From positions 1-21,960 of the forward strand of contig CATBCG010000017.1 in the NCBI GenBank assembly GCA_949502025.1: a DNA stretch of 21,960 bases, in the 5' to 3' direction. Shown here in pieces: positions 7,445 through 14,719 of the stretch. How positions within the stretch are numbered: the stretch's first letter is position 1; the number at the start of each line of letters is the position of its first letter. Under the pieces are notes generated by a model that saw nothing but the letters and a program-made list of their open reading frames with translations, was not told the origin of the DNA and ran no database searches. The position numbers and the translations under genes are program-made. This DNA is from MGBC131033 sp910585655 (GTDB lineage: Bacteria > Bacillota > Clostridia > Lachnospirales > Lachnospiraceae).

Positions 7445-9217
7445 TTAGTTTCCGAAAGCCGCGTTTAATTCATCCAGAACCGGCTGAATCATTTTGAGCT
7501 TATCGGCTACCCATTGATCATAGTTGGCATCAAAATCACCGTCTTTGGTAATGATGTTCGCATATTCGTCTGCATAGGTCATAGAAGCAAGATTCATAGC
7601 CTGAGAGGAATAGCTGAGCAAATTCCAGTCTGGTTCCTGTCCTCGTGCGGAGGTAATCTTGGAACGGGTGATGTAAAGTTCTGCTACACGGTCGCGGGCA
7701 GCCTTGCTGTTTGCCGGGCTGATAAAGGAATAGTCGTCGGAAAGGATGAACATATTTCCGGTAATCGGGTATACGCTCGTATACTTTTCTTCCAGAGAAG
7801 CAAATCCAGTCTCCTCAATCGTGTTGATTACTTCGCCGTTTTCATCATATTTCCAGTCTACATCCGGGATACCCAGGCGGATACGAAGCTGACCTTCCTC
7901 TGTACAACCATAATCCCAAATCGTCAAAAGACGGTCAAGTGTTTCGTCGTCAATATTTGGGGAAATGATGTTACAAGCCCAGTAGTTGGTCAGCGGATCG
8001 TCGTGAGCTACACCGTTGTCATCGGTCAAGACGAGAGTAACGGAAGTATCCCAATAGCTGACGCCAAGATTGCTCTGCATATAGGAATCATAACGGTCGA
8101 ACCAAGCTGCCATACCAGTATACATCTGCCCTGCACAATCGCCTGCCGCATAAAAATGCCCAACGTCATCCGGCTCCTGTAATGTATAGAATTCCGGATA
8201 AAGCAATCCGTTGTCATAAGCGCCTTTGATCTGTCGTAATGTTTCTTTGATTCCGGTTTCCTCTTCGGCAGGACCCCAATGATATTGCCCGTCGCTGCCT
8301 TTGTAATAAGGGTTTTGCCCAACACCAGAAGCCTCCGTAACACGATCCAGTACGTTTCCTACGTAGCCGCTTGTGTTATACCATGGGTATTCTGCAATTC
8401 CGGCATCTTTTACAGCCTGAAGATAAGCGAAAAATTCGCTGATGGTAATGGAATTGGACTCCAGGTTTTTAGACAGGTCGTAATTTGCCTGCTCTGTCCA
8501 GTCTTTTCTTAAAAATACAGACATATGGCTCGTTAAAGTATCTGCTTCTTCCGGGAAATTATTGGCGAAAACAGGACGGAACAGGAAATAAGTACCGCCG
8601 TAAAGGTTTTCATAGTAAGCATTTGCTGCTGTACAGCTTGCAGCCGCGGCAAGGTTCGGGTATTTTTCCTTCCAGTCAGCCGGAAGTTCCTTGACAAGTC
8701 CCTGATCGACGTAGTTTGCAGCGTCGCCAGGATTGAAGTTCCATACGCTCCAGTCTGGAAGATCGTCGGCGTTGATCCAGATATTCATACGTTCTACCCA
8801 GTTTTCAAAAGTCAGAGCGGTCATATCCCATTCTACGTTGAACGTATCCGTCCACCAGGAATAGTAATCGTTGCCATGGTTGTAATCCAATCCGTCTGTT
8901 ACCTGAACGCCGGCAAAGCTGATTTTAACATTATCAGAAAAATCTCTAGCCAAAATATCTTCGGCAGTGACCTCTGTTTTGCCAGCCAACACACCGGAAT
9001 CGGTTTTGGTATCTGCCGGAGTGTTGTTATCTTCCGAATTGTCATCGGAGCTTTGGTCATCGGCATCGTTCTTTCCCGAGTTGTTATCCTGGCTGTTTTG
9101 TTTGTTGTCTTCTTTTTTGGTGTTGTCGTCCTTGACGGCGCAGGCTGCCAGGCTGGCAGTCATGACCAGTACCAAAAGAAGTGCCAGGATGCGGTGAAGC
9201 GTCTTTGTTTTTTTCAT
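7445..9217 (-). CDS. Sugar ABC transporter solute-binding lipoprotein, copy 1 (LplA/YtcQ-like)
   Basis: The protein has 590 residues. An in-frame ATG at 9229 exists, but it overlaps the ribosome binding site GGAGG (9227-9223) that serves the ATG at 9217, so 9217 is used. The lipobox is SLAAC with C26, followed by a long Asp/Asn/Ser-rich tether (residues about 28-75) and then the binding domain. Conserved blocks shared with copy 2 include WNFNPGDAANYVDQGL, NNFPEEADT and IPDVDWKYDENGE. It follows the second permease gene after about 148 bases that contain a stem-loop, a usual arrangement for raising binding-protein output over membrane components. The two tandem copies probably arose by duplication and then diverged around the presumed ligand pocket. 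Confidence 0.85.
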   Translation of the reverse strand: MKKTKTLHRILALLLVLVMTASLAACAVKDDNTKKEDNKQNSQDNNSGKNDADDQSSDDNSEDNNTPADTKTDSGVLAGKTEVTAEDILARDFSDNVKISFAGVQVTDGLDYNHGNDYYSWWTDTFNVEWDMTALTFENWVERMNIWINADDLPDWSVWNFNPGDAANYVDQGLVKELPADWKEKYPNLAAAASCTAANAYYENLYGGTYFLFRPVFANNFPEEADTLTSHMSVFLRKDWTEQANYDLSKNLESNSITISEFFAYLQAVKDAGIAEYPWYNTSGYVGNVLDRVTEASGVGQNPYYKGSDGQYHWGPAEEETGIKETLRQIKGAYDNGLLYPEFYTLQEPDDVGHFYAAGDCAGQMYTGMAAWFDRYDSYMQSNLGVSYWDTSVTLVLTDDNGVAHDDPLTNYWACNIISPNIDDETLDRLLTIWDYGCTEEGQLRIRLGIPDVDWKYDENGEVINTIEETGFASLEEKYTSVYPITGNMFILSDDYSFISPANSKAARDRVAELYITRSKITSARGQEPDWNLLSYSSQAMNLASMTYADEYANIITKDGDFDANYDQWVADKLKMIQPVLDELNAAFGN

Positions 9218-9303
9218 AATATCCTCCATTCTGCCGTTTTACGGCGGTTTCCTATATGACCAGCTACTATGCTCCAAACGGAACGGGCGTTGCTGGTATG
9301 CAG

Positions 9304-9331
9304 CCGCTCTTTGTTTTTTCTCAAAGAACGG
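9304..9331 (-). other. Intercistronic stem-loop upstream of the solute-binding genes
   Basis: In the minus-strand RNA CCGTTCTTTG pairs with CAAAGAGCGG (one U-G pair) around an A-rich 8-base loop. A second small hairpin, GCCGT-TTT-ACGGC, sits at 9233-9245 just before the binding-protein ribosome site. No T-run follows either, so processing or mRNA stabilisation is more likely than termination. Confidence 0.5.
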
Positions 9332-9365
9332 TAATGCACCAATTAAAATCCTGCCGAATAGGTAA

Positions 9366-10241
9366 TTAGGACTTAATGGCTCCCATCATAATTCCTTTTG
9401 CAAAGTATTTTTGCAGGAACGGATAGACGCACATGACCGGAACCATCGTAGCCATAACCGCTGCCATTTTAATCGCATCGGTAAAGTTCCGTTCGCCGAC
9501 GTCTACGGTTTGAGAAGCGGTATCTACTACCTGAGAGTCCATAACAATAGAACGTAATACTTGCTGCAACGACTGGAAATCTTTGGAACGCAGGAAAATC
9601 ATAGACATAAAGTATTCGTTCCAAAGCTGTACGGCAACAAAGAGTACCACGGTTGCCAGGATTGGTTTTGCCAGTGGAACGATGATCCGCGCCATGATAG
9701 TCCACTCGTCTGCTCCGTCCAGGCTTGCCGATTCGACGAGCGCCTCCGGCAGAGAACAGAAATAGTTGTATATCAAAATCATATTGAAGGTGTTCATTCC
9801 CTGCGCCAGAATAACGGACCAGATGGTATTCGTCAGGTTAAAGCTTTTCATAACGAGATACATCGGAACGATACCACCGTTAAAAATCATCGTAAACAGT
9901 ACGAGCATCAGGATTACTTTCCGACCTGGCCAGCCTTTTCTGGAAAGCGCGTAAGCCAGGGTGACGCAAAGAAGTAAATTTAACGGCAGACCGACTAATA
10001 AGTACATCAATGTGGTTTTATAGCCAATTAAGATACGACTATCCTTAAACAGCTCTTTATAAGCGTCTAAGGTTGGGTTTTTCGGCCAGACAACCCATGT
10101 GGACTGCATATATTCTTTATAAGAAGTAAAAGAAATAGCGATAACGTTAAGGAATGGAATCAGGACTGCCAGAAGACCGGCAGTCAGAAGCACCAGGAGA
10201 ATCCAGTCCAACGCTTCAAAGCCCTTTCTTTTTTTCCCCAT
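9366..10241 (-). CDS. Carbohydrate ABC transporter permease, LplC/YtcP-like
   Basis: This 291-residue membrane protein has about six hydrophobic segments, the first at residues about 12-38. The cytoplasmic EAA loop at residues about 170-193 (ESASLDGADEWTIMARIIVP), which docks the ATPase, marks it as a MalG/LplC-type permease. The start at 10241 has AAGGGGGAG upstream; an in-frame ATG at 10283 would overlap the end of the preceding permease gene and lacks such a site. It lies 16 bases after the LplB-like gene, so the two are co-translated partners of a heterodimeric pore. No ATPase gene is present in the operon; in related Firmicutes such importers use a shared MsmK/UgpC-type ATPase encoded elsewhere. 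Confidence 0.9.
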   Translation of the reverse strand: MGKKRKGFEALDWILLVLLTAGLLAVLIPFLNVIAISFTSYKEYMQSTWVVWPKNPTLDAYKELFKDSRILIGYKTTLMYLLVGLPLNLLLCVTLAYALSRKGWPGRKVILMLVLFTMIFNGGIVPMYLVMKSFNLTNTIWSVILAQGMNTFNMILIYNYFCSLPEALVESASLDGADEWTIMARIIVPLAKPILATVVLFVAVQLWNEYFMSMIFLRSKDFQSLQQVLRSIVMDSQVVDTASQTVDVGERNFTDAIKMAAVMATMVPVMCVYPFLQKYFAKGIMMGAIKS

Positions 10242-10257
10242 GTTATTCTCCCCCTTT

Positions 10258-11220
10258 CTAACCGAATAATCCACCGCCGCCAAGAGCCTTTGAGGTTCGA
10301 TCTGCTACCAGCAGGAAAATCATGTTGATAACGGAACGGAACAGGGCTACGGCTGTGGAAAAACCAAAGTCTACAGAACCCTGGAACGTGACGCGGTAAA
10401 TATACATATCCAATACTTCGGCTACGTTTTTGGTAGCGGCATTCGACAGGTTAAAGATCTGGTCGAATCCGGCTGTCATCAGGTTGCCGCAGGTCAGGAT
10501 AAACATAACGGAGATAGTCGGCATAATACTTGGCAAGGTAATATGTATGATACGCTGCCAACGGCTCGCTCCGTCGATTTCTGCCGCCTCATACTGATCC
10601 TGGTCAATACCGGAGATAGCAGAAAGATAAATAATCGAAGAATATCCGGCGCCTTTCCAGATATCACTTAAATATAAAAGCGGCTGAAATGCCTTTTCAC
10701 TGCCCAAAATATTGATTGGCGTTCCGCCAAGGGCAGAAATAGCGCTGTTGACCAGACCGTCTACAGAGAGCAGGTTCTGAATAACAGAAGCTACGATAAC
10801 CCAGGAAAGGAAATGCGGAAAAGTAAATACGGTCTGCATTACCTTTTTGTAGCGTCCGACACGCAGCTCATTGAATGCAATAGCAAGCAGGATCGGAGCA
10901 GGGAAGGTAAAAATTAACCGCCCGAAGTTGATAAAGAGTGTTCGTTTGATAGAGTTCCAAAAAGCAACGTCACGGAACACCGCCGTATAGTTCTGGAAAC
11001 CGCACCATGGGGAACCCCAGATGCCTAGTTTTGCCTTGTAGGTTTTAAAAGCTAGCTGCAAGCCTGCCATTGGATAGTAGGCAAACATCAGATACCAAAC
11101 AAGAGCCGGAATCAGCAAGACGTAAATCTGCCAATGCTTTCGGATATTGATTCCGATTTTTTGGAAGCCTTTTGCTTCAGCCGAAGTGACAGGTCTTTTG
11201 GTATTTGGCGTTTTTGTCAA
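10258..11220 (-). CDS. Carbohydrate ABC transporter permease, LplB-like
   Basis: The protein has 320 residues, starting at TTG with GGAGGAG about 7 bases upstream. Membrane segments begin at residues about 32-55 (IYVLLIPALVWYLMF), and the EAA loop lies at residues about 211-230 (EAAEIDGASRWQRIIHITLP), the LplB/MalF-type signature. It is the first gene of the leftward operon. The promoter and leader lie in the 230-base divergent region shared with the histidine kinase gene. The rare TTG start may moderate translation; no in-frame ATG near the N-terminus is better placed. Confidence 0.9.
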   Translation of the reverse strand: MTKTPNTKRPVTSAEAKGFQKIGINIRKHWQIYVLLIPALVWYLMFAYYPMAGLQLAFKTYKAKLGIWGSPWCGFQNYTAVFRDVAFWNSIKRTLFINFGRLIFTFPAPILLAIAFNELRVGRYKKVMQTVFTFPHFLSWVIVASVIQNLLSVDGLVNSAISALGGTPINILGSEKAFQPLLYLSDIWKGAGYSSIIYLSAISGIDQDQYEAAEIDGASRWQRIIHITLPSIMPTISVMFILTCGNLMTAGFDQIFNLSNAATKNVAEVLDMYIYRVTFQGSVDFGFSTAVALFRSVINMIFLLVADRTSKALGGGGLFG

Positions 11221-11251
11221 TGGTTTTCTCCTCCTTCATTTTAGCATTTGT

Positions 11252-11290
11252 TGAAATCAATTGTTTTTGCACGTATAATATTTGATTTCA
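11252..11290. repeat. Inverted repeat in the importer leader
   Basis: TGAAATCA at 11252-11259 and TGATTTCA at 11283-11290 form an 8-bp inverted repeat with a 23-base centre. It spans the expected start of importer transcription, so it could act as an operator or as a leader hairpin. With such short arms it could be chance. Confidence 0.3.
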
Positions 11291-11296
11291 TCGTAA

Positions 11297-11305
11297 ATTA
11301 TAACA
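11297..11305 (-). promoter_or_regulatory. Activator-type extended -10 promoter of the importer operon
   Basis: The minus strand reads TGTTATAAT, a consensus extended -10. The hexamer 17 bases upstream (TCGTCC) is a poor -35. A good -10 with a weak -35 fits dependence on an activator such as the AraC-type response regulator at 13267-14328; the dependence is inferred. Confidence 0.5.
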
Positions 11306-11377
11306 AAGAAAATCAGCAGGGACGAGTGACAATCTTCTGTTCTCGTGGGAAGATATTCGGATAATCCCTTCGACTGA

Positions 11378-11405
11378 TTGAAATTGAAAGCGGAATTGTT
11401 ACAAT
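11378..11405 (+). promoter_or_regulatory. Promoter of the histidine kinase gene
   Basis: -35 TTGAAA (11378-11383), a 16-base spacer and -10 TACAAT (11400-11405) point toward the kinase start at 11452. Back to back with the importer promoter, about 75 bases away. Confidence 0.45.
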
Positions 11406-11451
11406 AAACTTATAACAAATGGAGAGGCAAGAGGATGAGGTAGGTGATAAA

Positions 11452-13272
11452 ATGCCAGTTGAAAAACGTTCTCGGTTTTTTCGTATTCGTTCTTTGAAAA
11501 AGTGTCTGGTGTTGTCCTTTGTCCTACTGATTTGCGCCCTGTTTGCCATTTTTTTCTATTATATTTTTGGGATCGCTGCCAGGACGAAAAGCTGGGAGCA
11601 AAACAATTTTTTGGAACTAAGCGGACTGGCGACAGAGCGGGTGGCACAGGCGCTTACGGATTCGCAGAACGCGGCGGTGACAGTAGGCTATTCGGCGGCA
11701 TGCCAGCGTTTTTTGCTTTCCAGAAACCCCAATGTGGTAATTGAGGCGAAACGGACTGCCTCGGAGACAATCGGCTATGCAGGGCTGTACGGGAGTCACT
11801 TTAAAGATATTGTTCTGCTGGGGGTTCACGAACGAGTTCTTTCCAATACAAATTCTTATCGGGAAATCGTAGAACTGGCACTTGCGATGACAGAGATGGA
11901 GACGATGGAGAAACGACGGTTTGCAGATACTCTCTATGCGCCGGTAGTGGTGGATCGAAACAGTCAGTATTTGGTCTATTTGTTCCCGGTCTATGGAAAC
12001 ATTGACGGTTATCGCTATCGCTATAATCCGATTACAGGCTTGGTTATTTATGATTTGGCAGAGCTGTTGTCTCTCGCCAGCCTGGATAGCTATGAGGATA
12101 GTGTGTCGGTACTGCTGTATAAAGGAGAACCAATCGGGAGCAGTCGGGCGTTGAGTGAGGAAGAAGAGGAGGCTTTGAAAGAACTGTCCGAAAAAGAGAC
12201 CTCGGCAGTCGTTGACAGCAAGCAGTATTTATTATGTCGCCAAAATATCTCCGGAGCAGGGCTGGAGCTGTTTTTTCTGCTGCCGAACAGCGCGGCGCAT
12301 CAGTCGTTTTTTCGGATAGAAAATATGCCGTTGTTGCTGATTATCTTTTTTTTGATGTTGATTTTGATTCTGATGGTATGGATTTTAAAAGGGCTGCATC
12401 ATGATATCTATCGTTTGGTTTCGGATATCAAACGAGCGGAGAATACCGAGAAACGAGTGCATACGCCGTATATCCAGGAGTTGGGACCGATTTCAGAGGT
12501 ACTAAACAAAACCTTTGAATCCCTGCGGGCAGCTCATCAGAGAGAACAAAGCTTAATGGCAGATAAGCATGAGGCGGTGCTGGCGCAGACACAGGCGGAG
12601 ATGCTGGCATATCGAAGCCAGATTACACCTCACTTCTTATTTAATACGTTAGAATCCATGCGTTCTCTGGCGCATCATTATAAAGCGGCGCCGATAGAAG
12701 GGCTGATTGGCGGGATGTCGCAGATGTTTCGCTATTCCCTGGAGGCGGCGCAGTTAGTACCGCTCCAAGCGGAAATCGGGCATTTGGACAGCTATCTTTC
12801 CGTGATGGAAGTACGTTTTCCGGGACGGTATCGAATACAAAAGGACTTGTCAAAAGAAACATTATCCGCCTATCTGCCGTCTATGTCCCTGCAGCCTCTG
12901 GTAGAAAATATGATAAAGCATGGCTTTCGGGGGCGTGTGGGAGGAGCCATCCTGATTCAGTCTTTTTTAGAGGAATCCGGCTTTGTCGTGCGGATAGCGG
13001 ACAACGGAGTTGGGATGAGCGAGAAGCGGCTGGCAGAGGTACGTCAGGGGCTTTATGAAAGAAGCGAGTCGGTCGGAGAGATTCCTGCCGGATTAAAGGG
13101 GCTGGTGGGAAAGCGTTCGGAGGATGTTAATATCGGGCTGGCAAATATCAGCCGCCGCCTCCGCTTAAACTTTGGAGAGGAAGCTCGCTTGGAAATCCGC
13201 TCGAAAGAGGAGTATTATACCGTGGTAGAGCTGCATGTCCCATTCCGGAGAAACGGAGAGGGAGGGCTATAA
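11452..13272 (+). CDS. YesM-type sensor histidine kinase
   Basis: This 606-residue membrane kinase probably senses an extracellular sugar or binding-protein state and phosphorylates the AraC-type regulator encoded next to it. Membrane segments lie at residues about 18-43 and 293-316, flanking a roughly 250-residue extracellular sensor. After a linker comes the YesM-type phosphoacceptor QITPHFLFNTLESM with H394, then an ATPase domain with N-box LVENMIKHGF (N486) and G1 box IADNGVGM (D517), and a final NIGLANISRRL segment. The start at 11452 (GGTG upstream) is preferred over ATG 11419, which lacks a ribosome site. The gene is divergent from the importer operon and its last 6 bases overlap the end of the regulator gene on the other strand. 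Convergent order is unusual, since yesM and yesN partners normally lie in tandem. Confidence 0.9.
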   Translation: MPVEKRSRFFRIRSLKKCLVLSFVLLICALFAIFFYYIFGIAARTKSWEQNNFLELSGLATERVAQALTDSQNAAVTVGYSAACQRFLLSRNPNVVIEAKRTASETIGYAGLYGSHFKDIVLLGVHERVLSNTNSYREIVELALAMTEMETMEKRRFADTLYAPVVVDRNSQYLVYLFPVYGNIDGYRYRYNPITGLVIYDLAELLSLASLDSYEDSVSVLLYKGEPIGSSRALSEEEEEALKELSEKETSAVVDSKQYLLCRQNISGAGLELFFLLPNSAAHQSFFRIENMPLLLIIFFLMLILILMVWILKGLHHDIYRLVSDIKRAENTEKRVHTPYIQELGPISEVLNKTFESLRAAHQREQSLMADKHEAVLAQTQAEMLAYRSQITPHFLFNTLESMRSLAHHYKAAPIEGLIGGMSQMFRYSLEAAQLVPLQAEIGHLDSYLSVMEVRFPGRYRIQKDLSKETLSAYLPSMSLQPLVENMIKHGFRGRVGGAILIQSFLEESGFVVRIADNGVGMSEKRLAEVRQGLYERSESVGEIPAGLKGLVGKRSEDVNIGLANISRRLRLNFGEEARLEIRSKEEYYTVVELHVPFRRNGEGGL

Positions 13273-14328
13273 AAGCTGCCGCCCCCGTTTCCGGTATAAA
13301 TCCGGTGACATACCAACGTCTGCCTTAAAATGTTTACCAAAGTAGGAATAATCTTTGTAACCGCAGCGGGCAGCGATTTCGCTAAGGGAAAGCGTACTTG
13401 CCACCAACAGCTTTTTCGAGCGGTAAATACGAAGCCTGCGAAGGAAGCTGACAATCGTTTCACCGGTCTGTTTTTTAAAAATATCGCAAAGATAAGTTTC
13501 GGTAATATAAAAATATTTTGCAAGCTGTCCCAAAGATATATTTTCGTCTAAATGGGTATAAAGGTAAAATTGGATATCTGCTACGGATACCTGGGATTTC
13601 CCGTAGTCCTCCGACTGGGCAAAGCGGAAACCGCCTTCTAGGGAGGCAGTAGCCGTCTGAAGCATCAAGGCGGCTTCGGAGGTATCCGGGAACGCAATGC
13701 TGACGCCACAGCCGTCGGGGAGATCTGCCGGCAGCCGATCCGTAAGAATACCAAAATATTCTTCGACCTGGAGAAGAAGCCAATATCCCTTTTTGGTTTC
13801 CTGTGCCGGAAGCTTGGAAAGGCTGTCTGCCAGCAGAAGATAACAGCTTCGTCCCTTTCCGTCAATAGAAGGAAGCACCGGATTGGCGATATCAATTTGC
13901 AGGATAGTGTTTTCCTGCTGCCCGTCCTGCCCAATACCATGATCCTGTCGGTCAAGGTTCTGCCGCATCAGTCTGGCGGCTTCTTCGACTTCCTCGGCAG
14001 AGAGCGGCTTTAGAACATAGTAAACGGCAGCCAGGCGGATCGCTTCTCTTGCCAGCTCAAAATCAGAATAGGCGCTGACGACGATACATTCGATTTGCGG
14101 CTGCCAGTTTCTGAGTCGCTCGATAAGCTGCAAGCCGGTCAGGTCAGGCATACGGATATCGGTCACTACGGCGTCCGGGCGAAGCTGCCCGGCTTGCTCT
14201 AATGCTTCCGTTCCGCAAGAACAGCATGCTACGATCGTAAATCCGTTCGCTTCCCAGTCAATGATTTCCTGTAAGCCGACTAAAGCCCACGGCTCGTCAT
14301 CTACCAGCATCAGCTTATACTTTCCCAT
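13267..14328 (-). CDS. AraC-type response regulator (YesN-like)
   Basis: The protein has 353 residues. The N-terminal receiver domain (about 1-120) shows D10/D11, phosphoacceptor D57 in VVTDIRMPD and K107 in VLKPLS. A variable middle region (about 125-250) precedes two AraC-type helix-turn-helix units in the last ~95 residues, including ISLGQLAKYF and LSEIAARCGYKDYSYFGKHF. The start at 14328 has AGAGGTGGG upstream and begins the receiver domain correctly; the frame is open 58 codons further back without support. It probably activates the importer operon, as YesN-type regulators generally control adjacent sugar transport genes. It has its own promoter at 14383-14412, and its 3' end overlaps the kinase gene tail to tail. 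Confidence 0.9.
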   Translation of the reverse strand: MGKYKLMLVDDEPWALVGLQEIIDWEANGFTIVACCSCGTEALEQAGQLRPDAVVTDIRMPDLTGLQLIERLRNWQPQIECIVVSAYSDFELAREAIRLAAVYYVLKPLSAEEVEEAARLMRQNLDRQDHGIGQDGQQENTILQIDIANPVLPSIDGKGRSCYLLLADSLSKLPAQETKKGYWLLLQVEEYFGILTDRLPADLPDGCGVSIAFPDTSEAALMLQTATASLEGGFRFAQSEDYGKSQVSVADIQFYLYTHLDENISLGQLAKYFYITETYLCDIFKKQTGETIVSFLRRLRIYRSKKLLVASTLSLSEIAARCGYKDYSYFGKHFKADVGMSPDLYRKRGRQLL

Positions 14329-14382
14329 GGTATACCCACCTCTTTCGTATCTGCGGTATCTTTGGTTTCCTGTGATAATCTC

Positions 14383-14412
14383 ATTATACATGGAAGCGGG
14401 GGGAGTTTGCAA
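14383..14412 (-). promoter_or_regulatory. Promoter of the response regulator gene
   Basis: Minus-strand -35 TTGCAA (14412-14407), an 18-base spacer and a perfect -10 TATAAT (14388-14383), with a leader of about 50 bases before the ATG at 14328. Confidence 0.6.
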
Positions 14413-14515
14413 CCAAAATGAAGGAACTATGTTACTTTTTTGCTGGGAAACTCTGTAAAAATCAGGAAGACAAGCTGCCTTTCGGTTTTTGGCAACTTGC
14501 ACAAAAAATACGAGA

Positions 14516-14554
14516 AAAAATCAGAAGAAGCAACAAAGGCTTTTTCTGATTTTT
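14516..14554. terminator. Terminator-like hairpin between divergent promoters
   Basis: AAAAATCAGAAGAAGC pairs with GCTTTTTCTGATTTTT over 16 bp (one non-Watson-Crick position) around a 7-base loop, with T-rich arms either way. It ends 2 bases before the -35 of the GH3 promoter. It would stop transcription arriving from either side, for example read-through from the kinase gene. Confidence 0.5.
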
Positions 14555-14556
14555 CA

Positions 14557-14585
14557 TTGTGGAATAAAAGAAAATATGGTATAAT
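14557..14585 (+). promoter_or_regulatory. Promoter of the GH3 / regulator operon
   Basis: -35 TTGTGG (14557-14562), a 17-base spacer and a perfect -10 TATAAT (14580-14585). Transcription would start near 14592, giving a leader of about 128 bases. Confidence 0.6.
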
Positions 14586-14596
14586 AGAAGGGGTGT

Positions 14597-14610
14597 GGGA
14601 CGCGTGTCTC
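14597..14610 (+). promoter_or_regulatory. GGGAC-N4-GTCTC dyad in GH3 leader
   Basis: GGGACGCGTGTCTC starts exactly 11 bases after the -10 hexamer, as does GGGACGTCTGTCCC before pgmB. As RNA the two arms still pair through one G-U. Together these suggest one regulator or one RNA-level element controlling both genes. Confidence 0.5.
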
Positions 14611-14719
14611 ATACTTCGTTCCTTGTCTCTTCAAAAGTTAAATCAGGATAAAAAAAGTCGGATTAGACCGGAGAAGGACAGAACGAAAATCACCAGGAAA
14701 AGAAAAGGAGAGAATAAAC

